The notes under the pieces were generated by a model that saw nothing but the letters and a program-made list of their open reading frames with translations, was not told the DNA's origin and searched no databases. Below are positions 25,601 to 31,983 of a DNA stretch of 64,000 nt, in pieces (the first letter of the stretch is position 1; every line of letters begins with the position of its first letter). The DNA comes from Holothuria scabra. Its lineage: Eukaryota; Echinodermata; Holothuroidea; Aspidochirotida; Holothuriidae. The position numbers and the translations under genes were made by a program. The DNA lies in contig CM074187.1 of assembly GCA_037179385.1 (NCBI GenBank), forward strand, positions 15,501,450 through 15,565,449, in the 5' to 3' direction.

Positions 25601-26455
25601 GGACTATCTCCATCCAAAAAACGGCTCCGTGATCCAGATGCACACAGCATGCGCTGTAACCTAAAGTTCCATTGACAATGAGGATTTTCTGATTCTAAGA
25701 TTTTGAATTAAAACAAAATCTGAAAGTATCCTTGTTTTTCTATTTGCTTTTTTCTTTTGATGGGAAGAGTTGACAGAGTGACCTATTCTGGAGAGTTGTG
25801 TTTTTGAATGCTAAATTATTTCATGATACTGAACTCAAGAGACTAAAATGTTTAGCCAAAAATTTTTTTTTGTAAAAAGCTGCAAAATTTTCCAACTGAA
25901 ATAAGGACTTGCCCACCTCTAGCTAAGCTATGCATTTTAGCCATAAGTGAGGACAGTTAAAGTCGTAAGTGGGAAGAATTAGTCTCTAGCAGCTGCAGAA
26001 GAATTTTGGTATAGAGGTTATGCAGCGACGTCACGGAGTTTGCTCGTTTTGCTATTTTTCCATCCATTTTACAACAATTGTTAAGTACTACTGTATACGG
26101 TGCTGCAGTGTGGGCATATTGGTAGCACACACACACTGACTATGATCACTTCCATCCAGCATGCCAAATTGAAAATGCCGAGGTCAAGCTCACAATATGT
26201 ATTGGGAGGGCAATTTGGACAGTTGGAGCCATGTAAACTTTGTGAGATATTTGACTTGCTTGCAATGAACCAGATATTTTTATCAGCCCTGGTATTAAAT
26301 GAAAATCAGCATAAATTCAAGGGTAAAATCGTTACATGTATATTCAATGTTTTAATATTGTGAAAATGGGATTTAATTTACCTGACTTCACCTAAACAGA
26401 CACTGCAAATGAGGAAACGTAGATCATCTGCTGGCTTACGCTCTGTTGTAATGCC
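1270..26455 (-). CDS. PHF14: PHF14 orthologue, gene-level entry (PZP histone-reader region; 3' end off the left edge)
   Basis: Nine spliced exons read leftwards from 26455 to 1270 give one continuous protein that matches vertebrate PHF14 in order and spacing. PHD finger 1 has the C4HC3 pattern (ICSVC, ECDNC, VHEGC, FCDAC). It is followed by a zinc knuckle (CELC, WVHIVC), an extended PHD finger (CCYC, CIGC, YFHVTC, YCKLH) and the block WVPTEKVPRALTTSASA then RKLMRKAELMGI. PHF14 is a nuclear chromatin reader whose PZP module binds the histone H3 tail; that role is known for the family, not shown here. Exons: 26382-26455, 21274-21329, 13765-13874, 12537-12592, 11753-11864, 9988-10082, 5243-5285 and 1270-1675, with a possible 33-nt exon at 27624-27656. 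All junctions are GT/AG and in phase. The later coiled coil and PHD fingers of the family are missing because the window ends. Confidence 0.96.
1985..2360 (+). pseudogene. LINE 3' end: RT C-terminal remnant and 3' UTR
   Basis: Around 2005-2115 the plus strand reads ICFIGPTLWNSLALNI then SLNLFKKSLTVFLMSK and a stop, a common C-terminus of CR1/L2/RTE-like reverse transcriptases (GP-LWNSLP...FKK-L). A T-rich 3' UTR follows, ending near CAAATAAATG at 2356. The 5' part is absent. Confidence 0.6.
2505..2660 (+). repeat. Dispersed repeat, pair with 63090-63240
   Basis: GATTTTCCAGGTGTGCTACAA, CTCAAAAAATCAAGGAGTGTG and AAAAATCACACTGCTCACAG match 63098-63225 in order with about one difference in ten. 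The family is not recognised. Confidence 0.65.
3216..3327 (+). mobile_element. Foldback element, single-arm fragment c
   Basis: Matches one arm of the family at 11334 and 45675: ACCACAGACTTCCTATGCATG, GACAGAGCATACTGCAC and GCAAGATGGCTGACTGC. No opposite arm was found nearby, so this is a solo or truncated copy. Confidence 0.55.
3668..3880 (+). mobile_element. tRNA-derived SINE, plus-strand copy with head and body
   Basis: The head has an A-box-like TGGTCAAGAGGTTAAAGCAT and a decayed B box (AGAGTTCAACTCATG). The body has GGGAAAACAAGCCAGTGAAC, AACTGGAAAAAGGGCCATGG and CAAACCAATTGGTTAGACAC. The same body occurs inverted at 10.2, 17.6, 20.6 and 24.2 kb, which defines the family. Confidence 0.7.
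5243..5285 (-). CDS. PHF14: PHF14 exon: linker in extended PHD (CGQRMGLLSEVSPEV)
   Basis: A 43-nt exon with acceptor AAACAG before 5285 and donor GTG|GTAAG after 5243. Joined to the TG left by the exon at 9988 it completes the zinc-binding Cys of YFHVTC and adds GQRMGLLSEVSPEV. Vertebrate PHF14 has a close equivalent (AQKEGLLSEAAAEE) at this point. It ends in phase 0, matching the start of the exon at 1675. It is too short to be found by ORF length and was located by homology and phase. Confidence 0.93.
5286..9987. other. PHF14 intron, mostly without recognisable features
   Basis: 4.7 kb of AT-rich DNA with A/T runs (7433-7453) and the 70-bp duplication at 9573. No coding frame with a known motif on either strand. 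Confidence 0.6.
9573..9712 (+). repeat. 70-bp tandem duplication
   Basis: AAAATTGAAATGAAGTCTG...CCCTCTATGAAAA occurs at 9573 and again at 9643 with one clear substitution. Intron sequence. Confidence 0.92.
9988..10082 (-). CDS. PHF14: PHF14 exon: core of second (extended) PHD finger
   Basis: A 95-nt exon, acceptor TTGTAG before 10082, donor ACATG|GTAAG after 9988. It reads ECCYCEEECFGRTGVCIGCD then AGMCKNYFHVT, supplying four zinc-ligand cysteines and the histidine of the extended PHD finger. The last Cys codon is split with the exon at 5285. The order of ligands and the CDAGMC motif match vertebrate PHF14 (CDAGMCRAYFHVTC). Confidence 0.96.
10171..10270 (-). mobile_element. SINE body fragment (head missing)
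   Basis: ACAGCCCAGTTTCCAACC, TTGGTTCAAGGAGAGCCGG and GGCTTGTTTTCCCTACTCC match the inverted SINE body. The tRNA-like head is absent, so the copy is 5' truncated. It lies 88 bp from the PHF14 exon at 9988-10082. Confidence 0.62.
11334..11735. mobile_element. Foldback element, family member a
   Basis: The left arm reads ACCACAGACTTCCTATACATG through GCAAGATGGCTGTCTG. The right arm carries the inverse: CCATCTTGGTGCACC through CCATGTATAAAGGAAGTGGG. The whole is an imperfect 400-bp palindrome. It ends about 18 bp from the PHF14 exon at 11753-11864. No coding frame. Confidence 0.65.
11753..11864 (-). CDS. PHF14: PHF14 exon: zinc knuckle to extended PHD (WVHIVCALYIPGVAFGD)
   Basis: A 112-nt exon, acceptor TTTTTAG before 11864, donor AAAG|GTATGA after 11753. 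It reads (R)WVHIVCALYIPGVAFGDVE then KLRWVTLSEMNPTKWGAK, nearly identical to the vertebrate segment. His and Cys of WVHIVC complete the zinc knuckle. The first Arg codon is shared with the exon at 12537. A palindromic foldback element ends only about 20 bp beyond the donor (11334-11735), so the element sits almost at the splice site. Confidence 0.97.
12284..12331 (+). repeat. 24-bp direct duplication
   Basis: ATACCTTTAATTTATTCACA(TTAG) occurs twice in tandem. Confidence 0.9.
12537..12592 (-). CDS. PHF14: PHF14 exon: first half of zinc knuckle (SCELCPN)
   Basis: A 56-nt exon, acceptor TTTCTACAG before 12592, donor GGCAG|GTAAGA after 12537. It reads SCELCPNLGGIFKETDAG plus the first two bases of the next Arg. 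CELC are the first two ligands of the knuckle between the two PHD fingers. Vertebrate PHF14 has SCELCPNQDGIFKETDAGR at the same place. Confidence 0.96.
12593..13764. other. PHF14 intron; nothing recognised
   Basis: AT-rich sequence without repeats or frames that can be supported. Confidence 0.6.
13765..13874 (-). CDS. PHF14: PHF14 exon: end of PHD finger 1 (EPWFCDACKAG)
   Basis: A 110-nt exon, acceptor CCCATTAG before 13874, donor CCC|GTAAGAG after 13765. After the split Gly it reads CYGENLADNESVSSVQTDS then STEPWFCDACKAGVTNP. The first Cys and the CDAC pair are the last three ligands of PHD finger 1. The serine-rich insert before STEPWFCDAC also occurs in vertebrate PHF14, which separates this family from other PZP proteins such as BRPF and JADE. 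Confidence 0.96.
14090..14265 (+). repeat. Minisatellite, about 21-24-bp unit GTACAAAGGTCTGAGTACC
   Basis: Six to eight diverged units, clearest at 14097-14180, vary as TAYAAAGGTCTGAG / CAAAGGTCAGAGTACATG. The frame over this stretch at 14063-14323 is a repeat artefact. Confidence 0.8.
15519..17517 (+). mobile_element. Hairpin-ended repeat element with tandem DR1 core, copy 1
   Basis: The element starts with a short hairpin (AAGCC-AAAA-GGCTT, 15523-15535), then GTGATTCCTTGCCG. It carries about ten tandem units of 143-156 bp, then a (CA)n tract at 17439-17470, and ends in a perfect 11-bp hairpin GATTCCTTGCC/GGCAAGGAATC with a 7-nt loop (17489-17517). The terminal TGATTCCTTGCCG is repeated inverted at the end. 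Units share TGACCCCAAATGACCTTTG and GGGATCATCTACTCAATATG. Six contain perfect TGACCTTTGACCT (15977, 16122, 16421, 16566, 16865, 17166). No ORF of note; non-autonomous. The layout of unique start, tandem core, microsatellite and end hairpin recalls Helitron-related HINE/pearl elements, but no CTRR end was seen. Confidence 0.75.
15850..17400 (+). repeat. Tandem array, about ten units of 143-156 bp
   Basis: Unit starts judged by the TGACCTTTGA position fall at 15977, 16122, 16278, 16421, 16566, 16709, 16865, 17010, 17166 and 17313. Spacings are about 145, 156, 143, 145, 143, 156, 145, 156 and 147. The longer spacing comes from an insert-like variant containing AGCAATTTCTAAGGAATTTA. Two unit types therefore make a higher-order pattern. 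Confidence 0.85.
17578..17797 (-). mobile_element. tRNA-derived SINE, full head and body, minus strand
   Basis: On the minus strand the head reads TGGTCAAGTGGTTATAGCAT and a B box GGGAGTTCCAGTCC, then the body with GGGGAAAACAAGCTAGC and AACCAACTGGTTGGAAAC. It sits between hairpin-element copies 1 and 3. Confidence 0.7.
17852..19091 (+). mobile_element. Related hairpin-ended repeat element, divergent copy 3
   Basis: Same plan as copies 1 and 2 with different terminal sequence. The 5' hairpin GCCC-AAT-GGGC is followed by TGTGGTTCCTTGC. About 700 bp are not repetitive, then come diverged GACC units with perfect TGACCTTTGACCT at 18661 and 18913, a (CA)n tract at 19032-19049, and an end hairpin GGTTCCTT/AAGGAACC (19067-19091). 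The stretch 17.9-18.55 kb may include unrelated DNA, so the left border is less sure than the right. Confidence 0.55.
19951..20215. mobile_element. Small MITE, TIR around CTTTAAAGGGCAGGAGCAGTC
   Basis: Left end CTTAAAGGTAAAGAGCAGTC, right end GACTGCTCCTGCCCTTTAAAG, inverted with a few differences, 265 bp apart. The inner sequence includes AGAGAAAAAAACATTGTC and GAAACTGGACAGCCTACTAC. A second copy is at 24782-24965. Confidence 0.62.
20547..20755 (-). mobile_element. tRNA-derived SINE with best-preserved B box, minus strand
   Basis: On the minus strand the B box is GGTCCGGGTTCGATTCCCAG, close to the RNA polymerase III consensus GGTTCGANNCC. The body follows with GAGAAAACAAGCAAGAGAGC and AACCAGTAGGTTGGAAACTG. 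This is the least decayed promoter of the copies here. Confidence 0.72.
21274..21329 (-). CDS. PHF14: PHF14 exon: centre of PHD finger 1 (IIECDNCGIAVHE)
   Basis: A 56-nt exon, acceptor TCATTCTCAG before 21329, donor GAAG|GTAAGT after 21274. With its neighbours it reads SEDTDEIIECDNCGIAVHEG, giving the third and fourth Cys and the His of PHD finger 1. Vertebrate PHF14 has SEDADEIIQCDNCGITVHEG. A hairpin-ended DR1-bearing repeat starts about 95 bp upstream of the acceptor at 21424. Confidence 0.96.
21424..22532 (+). mobile_element. Hairpin-ended repeat element with tandem DR1 core, copy 2
   Basis: A shorter sister of copy 1, same orientation. It begins AGAAAGCCAAAAAGTTTAG then TGATTCCTTGC, has about six core units, a (CA)n tract at 22461-22483 and the end hairpin at 22504-22532 (one G to A change in its right arm). 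Perfect TGACCTTTGACCT sites occur at 21744, 21889, 22035 and 22191. The first 330 bp align well with 15519-15850. Its left end is about 95 bp from the PHF14 exon at 21274-21329. Confidence 0.72.
22533..23856. other. Intron segment; nothing recognised
   Basis: Lies between hairpin-element copy 2 and the 591-bp hAT-like element. Three overlapping short frames at 22.9-23.3 kb have no recognisable motif. Confidence 0.6.
23865..24455. mobile_element. hAT-like non-autonomous element, 591 bp, 8-bp TSD
   Basis: Ends are CAGGCTTGGGG and CCCCAAGCCCG (inverted). The flanking octamers are ATTCTAAC (23857-23864) and ATTCTTAC (24456-24463), an 8-bp target duplication with one mismatch. Both subterminal parts are filled with TAATCGCAATCGTAATC-type repeats. 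The centre carries a diverged fragment of the local tRNA-derived SINE. No transposase is encoded. The 8-bp duplication points to the hAT superfamily. Confidence 0.8.
24200..24292 (-). mobile_element. SINE body fragment inside the 23865-24455 hAT-like element
   Basis: GCTTATCTGGAGCAATGTCC, ATGGCCTTTTTTACAGTTG and TGGATTGTTTTGCC are diverged matches to the inverted SINE body. Its position within the TIR element suggests either capture or SINE insertion before the element spread. Confidence 0.5.
24782..24965 (+). mobile_element. Second, truncated copy of the 19951-20215 MITE
   Basis: Starts TTTAAAGGGCAAGAGCAGTC and contains GAGGAGAAAAATATTGTC and GAAACAGGACAGTCTACTAC, matching the first copy in order. 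The right terminal repeat is missing after about 24965. Confidence 0.55.
26382..26455 (-). CDS. PHF14: PHF14 exon: start of PHD finger 1 (LICSVCLGEV)
   Basis: A 74-nt exon, acceptor TATTAACAG before 26455, donor GTCAG|GTAAAT after 26382. It reads GITTERKPADDLRFLICSVC then LGEV and two bases of Ser, with the first Cys pair of PHD finger 1. An earlier possible donor (TTTAG|GTGAAG) is rejected because only the later one keeps frame with the exon at 21329 and gives LGEVSED, matching vertebrate LGDNSED. The residues before FLICSVC are not clearly conserved. Confidence 0.94.
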
Positions 26456-27623
26456 CTGTTAATACAATAGAGATAGACCATTATTACTATTTCAAAGAAA
26501 CTATTGTACAAAAAAAAATCCCTTTTACTCTTTTAAATGTAGTTTTCTACAAACAAAATGCCTCATCCATTGGCTGGCTCACTTTTCATGACTACTGAAA
26601 TGAACCAATGACAGTATTTTTTTTTTTTTGAGTGGGTGGGGACTAAAATATAACATGGATGAGGGGGGGGGGGGGGCTAAAATATAACATGGACAATGAT
26701 GTATGGGGAATTGCCAAAAATGTCTGTTCCAGTTGTTCTGATGTATGACCTGCCAAGAAGGGTTGTAAACTTAAAGTAACCTAACATGGTACTACCTGTA
26801 AGGAAAAAATTTTAAGAACCCCAAAAATGGAACCTCCAAATATAGGAAACACTTCATAAGAGCAAAATGACCTTCAATGGTCACAGAAGAACTTAAGAGC
26901 TGCCCCATTGAGCCTATCCAGAGTTGGTCACTTTGTAGCAAGCTTTTCAAGGATTTTTCTGCACATCACATAAAGCATTGGTTCCTTTTTTAATGTGCAG
27001 TAATAGTCTCTTGATCCAATGACTTAACTGCTTTGAAGATGACATAAATTTTGAAGTATCACTTTGAACAGATTGGGATGATGGTACCTAGAGGAAGGAA
27101 GTAACACTTGTTATTTTAAGATCCATTGAAGGATTCTTGATCTGGACACTGTTGATATCATCTTGCCATGACAGCTTCACTTCAACCTGAATCCCTTCAT
27201 ATCAATATGAAAATTTGAAATGCTGTCCACTGAACAGATTAATATCACCCAAGGGTGAGCCACTTAACAAAAACAAAAGGCCTTCACGAGGGAAAAGACC
27301 TTAGGCTTGGACACTGCATGACTTCATTTTGAAGGCAAACAAAGAAGAAAACTGCATGTACCAGTTCAATTCTCAACAAATGTGTAGTGGATCAATGCGT
27401 AATATCTGTGACTAGTCCGCAAAATTTGCTGTCTGCATACATGTGATAGTGATGGTTGCAATCATAGGCAGAAACCTCCATTAGAGGGCGCTTTTCCTTC
27501 ATATGTGATGTCTTTATCAATTGGTATGTAGAACAAGATGATACCAATGGAGATGAGGGGGAAGGGGAGGAGAGGGGGGAATACTAAACAAGAAGAGCTA
27601 TGTTACAGAATCTCAGTACTTAC

Positions 27624-27656
27624 TGTATGGTCAATGGTAATCCTGTGGTAGTCAAA
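27624..27656 (-). CDS. Possible 33-nt PHF14 microexon (FDYHRITIDHT)
   Basis: A 33-nt stretch flanked by acceptor AAATGCAG and donor ACA|GTAAGTACT on the minus strand. It is a whole number of codons and starts and ends in phase 0, so it could join the exon at 26455 without breaking frame. The peptide FDYHRITIDHT has no match that I recognise in vertebrate PHF14, where the region before PHD1 is variable. It could be chance. RNA reads joining 27624 to 26455 would settle it. Confidence 0.3.
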
Positions 27657-27791
27657 CTGCATTTGTAGTAAGTTTTAAATGATACAACAGGAAGGAGAAA
27701 ACATCTTTTAGTGATAACCTTCCTTGTTTTGTAAACCTACAGTACTAGCCCCACTTACCTAACCTACACTAGACATTGAATAGGTCCTGGC

Positions 27792-29421
27792 TAGGGTATG
27801 ACAGTACCGGGAAATATGGAACAGGTACTGCAAAGTACACAGAACCGGTATTGTGGACAGTACTGGTTCTCAAGTTGGGCAGGAAAGTAGGGCAAGAAGG
27901 AACCAAAACAGCGCATGGCCACACACCTGCATAATCCTGTACATTAATGCAACTGGGTGTATGATTACATTTTGCTGTGCAAAAAAACTCTACTTTGCCT
28001 TTCTACATCTCAACTTTTACATTAACTAAAATATATCCAGGCTGCAGGTTTTTTGTTTCTTGCAGGAAACAAATCCCTTTCAAAATTCCCCCTGCTGGGT
28101 CCATTTCATCATCTTCAATTTCAGGATGCATCCAGTTCTACTGCGATCAATTCCTTCTCCTAAACTATTTAAAAATGTACAACTAGCTAGAATGAGTCCC
28201 GCCCAGAAACATGTTCATGCAATGGCTTATACAGTATGTACAACATTCAAAACTTTGTTTTCATGATTCTGGGAAAACTTCAGATATCTTATACTGTACA
28301 CACCAGATTGAATAGCAATTCATGTACAACATCAATGTGTTACTGTGTCAGCAGGATGTTTATTGTGCATGATGCTTCGGCATCCAAACTTACATTGCTA
28401 CCAAAAGAAATGTCTCTGTCATGAACGTTTCATTGTATAAACGACTCTACTATGTCAGTGTGTGTATTTAGGAACAAAGAGCAACTCCCTGCAAAGACTA
28501 GCTCGTCACAGAGAGAGCAGTAAACACATACTGTACATAATTATGTTCATGTGAACAATACAGTCAACAGCACAGCAGAACTGCAAAGTTCCCCAAAATT
28601 GGGAAGTTGCTTTGGAAGTTATCACGCTACATTGTATGATCTTTAAAATGTGACCCTCATACCGTGATGTTGCTTCTTGAAAAAGCAACATAGACACCCC
28701 AGCAGATCAAAGGCTGTATGGGGTATAACTGATATCTGAGTTTGATAGTTGATCTGTGCCCTCAAATGAGCTATGCTTTCACTGTGTACACATTGCATTA
28801 GAAGCAATTAACACATGCCTGACTGGCCTGTTAGCTGAACCCGAATGCTACAAACTTTTGTGTATTTTAACAAGTGTTTGTAAATTAGCTTCATTTCCTC
28901 CCTGAAGCGATGAGAGTTAATCAGGCAGAGAAGGAAGATGTACCAAAATGTTATGTTATGTTATGTTATGTAAATGTTATTATGCTTTATAATTTTATGG
29001 GACATAAAAAGTCATGGAGATTTTACAAAACGATCCCATGTATTACATGTTGTCTGTTTTCCAAGTCGATAAAGAATCCCTGGTCTGTGGCCCATGCGTA
29101 CACTATTAAACAGTGCATACTGTATAACATTGTGTGGACTGACATGCTGTAGGGGCTGCTGTGATATTTTGAAAGAAAGAAGGAACATCAATTTTATTTC
29201 AGTTTTGGCCTGGGTATTGATGTTTGTTTAAAATGTTTCACTCATCACACATCCTAACACAGTTATTTTTGCTGGGGATCAAAATGATACCAGTAATTTT
29301 TTTGAGTCAAGTTAATTTTTTCAAGAACCGGTATTAGTTACTCACAAACATCTTCCGTATTTTAGTTACACATGCCACCAAAAGCGGTATTCGCATGAAT
29401 AGCAGTATACGCCCAACCCTA
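27792..29421. mobile_element. hAT-like non-autonomous element, 1.63 kb, 8-bp TSD
   Basis: Ends are TAGGGT and AACCCTA (inverted). The right end reads TATACGCCCAACCCTA, resembling hAT termini of the TAGGGTTGGGCG type. Flanking octamers are GTCCTGGC (27784-27791) and GTCCTGAC (29422-29429), one mismatch. Subterminal GAACCGGTATT occurs at both ends. The terminal match inside the first six bases is poor, so both ends have decayed. No transposase frame is visible. Confidence 0.65.
28948..28972 (+). repeat. (TTATG)n microsatellite
   Basis: About five TTATG units inside the 27.8-29.4 kb hAT-like element. Confidence 0.85.
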
Positions 29422-29936
29422 GTCCTGACATGAGCGGAATGGAATGCCTTTGATCTTTTCCTTAAAGGCTTCAGACGGCCACGTCTCAGACTTTAGGACC
29501 AGGTCCCTTCTCTGTCCCAGCTATGGTTGTTACAGGCAAGATAAGTAAGAGCATAATAGGTTATGAAACTTCCCACATCATGACATATATGGGCAATTAC
29601 ATGGTTAACCAACATGGTAGCATCACATAAGGGTTAATTTCCATTCTATGTTATTCCATGTGTTTTATTATGTTCAAGGCTAATCTTTCAATGCATAGAC
29701 ATAGCCTAAAAATTTTCAGCTTGCTACCAGAGTATTGGAAAAAATATCTACAGGGATTCTATGGAAAACGTATTTACGGGAGAACATTGACATACATCAA
29801 GAAAAATAACGTGTAACATGATTGACATACACCGTACAAATGGCTTTTTTTCAGAAAATCCAACATGTTGACAGTTTTTGGTATTTTCTTAGGATGATAT
29901 GTAGCAGTACTTCATAACAAACCAGACGAACTCACC

Positions 29937-30455
29937 TTATGGTCAATGTGAAGCTCATGAGACCGTAAATTATAAATGTATGTCAATGGTACACCTGTTA
30001 TGAAATTGTGTTTGCCCGTTATAAGAAAAATGCTGAAACTGAAAAAGTTTACCATGTACATGGCCCTTTCCAATGACTTAGGTTGTGATGTGATGATGGT
30101 TGATACTAAAAAAGGTAATATCAAAATATGATGAGCCTTGCACTCATGGAGCACATTTGAAAATATTTGACTTACATTTATGTCATTCATGTGTATGTCA
30201 TTCATGGGTATGTCAAACAATTATAAATTACCCTGAAAACATCATTAATTGGTGTTACCTTGTTTATTATCAATTATAAGAGGCATGTAAACCTCTAGGT
30301 ATATAAAGCAAGGAACATATATGGTTAACTTTTTTTCATTCTTCCAGTGTATCAGTATTTTTTATAATGGGAGAACAAAATTTCATAACGGGTGTAACAT
30401 TGACATACACTTACAATTAATTTATGGTCTCCCGAGCTTAATATTGATCAAAGAG
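29937..30455. mobile_element. Foldback (imperfect palindrome), about 520 bp
   Basis: The left arm (29937-30065) and the right arm (30310-30455) are inverted relatives: TGTATGTCAATGGTACACC against GGTGTAACATTGACATACAC, and GTTATGAAATTGTG against CAAAATTTCATAAC. The frame at 29912-30220 here is a by-product of the palindrome, not a gene. Confidence 0.6.
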
Positions 30456-31469
30456 TGCCCCCAATGAAATAGTTTGAAAGTATTGCTACATATTATCCTC
30501 TGAAAATGTCACAACGCATATACATAATAAAATTTCTGGAAAATAGCCATTTCCCCGAACTAAATAAAACATATGGAACCACTTAAAAAAACAAAATATA
30601 CATATATGATGATTTTGTGTTGGTTTACTGTGTACTTGCCCATATTCTTTCATAATAAGTACAGGTATGTCTTTGCTACTATAGTGTGATCACTCAAATA
30701 TTAATAGCAGAGATCAAATACAAGGTATAAACAAGCTGTGTGTTGTCTGGTCTGTTGGCAGGTGAGAAGAGGAAGGTCAAGGGTGTCCTTGCGCCTTGTT
30801 GTGGGAAGCAAGGGCGCCCTCATTTTTTATGCTTTTAGCTTACCAGGGTTAGTTGTGGGTACTGCAAGTGGGGATTACATACATAAGATGTAAGTAAAAG
30901 GGGGATGTACATTTATGATATCCTGATTCTGCACATTTTATGCTCAAAAATTGAAATGGTTATCAAATACTTAAAACAACAAATTTGACAGTGATACTAA
31001 TAGTGATAAATACACTGTATAATCATTGTAAGCATATTGAAATTATAAACTCAAGCAATTATCCAGCTAAAAGGAGATCAGTCTCCTAAGCAAAAGCTGT
31101 TTCCAACAGAACTAATCTTCCTACTGCCTTTCACACCACTCTTTGTGCAATGTGTTACCCCATATCTTTTTTTATAGTCTCATTGAAGATTGTCATCGTG
31201 TTTAGAAACTCAGTGGTTCTGTACTGTAAGTGAAATCCTCCCTCAAAACACAATGGCTGGGTCAGACCAGACAAAATTTTGTAACAGTTACATGGTGCTT
31301 GATTTAGCATAGGTAAAGTATGCAGCCAATTAAAGATCAAATAGCAGATTTAATACACACAATGCATTATGGGAAAAAGGAATACAGGTCCAAATTGATT
31401 CTGTTATAGGCTAAAGTTACAAATGGGTTCCCCCCACCTTCCTGGTGGGTGTATTCACGAGCGACTATA

Positions 31470-31581
31470 CTTACCCCTTGCTACATCTTAATTGCATATT
31501 ACCTGCGCTCCGCGCGCTACTCGGAAAAGTTCTAGCACCGCGCCCTCACTTGGCCCCGCACAACTAGACGATCGTCCTCAT
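31470..31581. repeat. DIRS inverted terminal repeat (window-left copy)
   Basis: About 112 bp running from CTTACCCCTTGCTACATC to GACGATCGTCCTCAT. It is the reverse complement, with few differences, of 37555-37666. It forms the 3' terminal repeat of the minus-strand element; about 40 bp of unique end sequence (31430-31469) lie outside it and are matched in the internal complementary region. Confidence 0.93.
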
Positions 31582-31885
31582 CACCCTGGAGCGCTTACCA
31601 GAGTGAGCGGCCAGAAGCAACCAAGAGACCAGAGGGATCACGGAGCACTTCCGAACCAGGGCCGCCCAACCGCAGCCAGGAGGCGTCGCCAAGTGAAGAC
31701 AAATTTGGCCCCGAATTTTCCCCCGCCTGAAGACCCAAACCGAATCCTCACGAGGTCTGAGGGCACTGAACACTGTGAACCACAAGAGGAGCAATAGTAT
31801 TTACATATCTACATCTGTTATGTACACATAGGAGTATATACAGATAAAACCGCCCCCGGCCCCCACGGGGGAGGGCTGGAGGGAA

Positions 31886-31983
31886 TGTAGCAAGGGTAGA
31901 TAGTCGTGAATACACCCACCAGGAAGGTGGGGGGGATTCACATCGCTGACATATACTTACCCCTTGCTACATATTAATTGCAT
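31886..31983. repeat. DIRS internal complementary region
   Basis: The left half (TGTAGCAAGGGTAGA through CCACCAGGAAGGTGGGG) is the complement of the element end at 31430-31480. The right half (ATTCACATCGCTGACAT through CTACATATTAATTGCAT) is the complement of the opposite end at 37640-37687. The junction between the halves, near 31933-31936, shows how the two ends would be abutted in the circular intermediate. The recombinase stop codon (31983-31985) lies at its edge. Confidence 0.92.

Noticed and set aside
26390..26396. Alternative donor TTTAG|GTGAAG in the first PHD1 exon
   Set aside because: Using it breaks the frame with the next exon; the donor at 26382 keeps frame and the conserved LGxxSED sequence.
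29912..30220. 102-codon minus-strand frame with an apparent donor at 29936
   Set aside because: It lies wholly in an imperfect palindrome (29937-30455), no acceptor with a pyrimidine tract is present, and the peptide shows no known motif.
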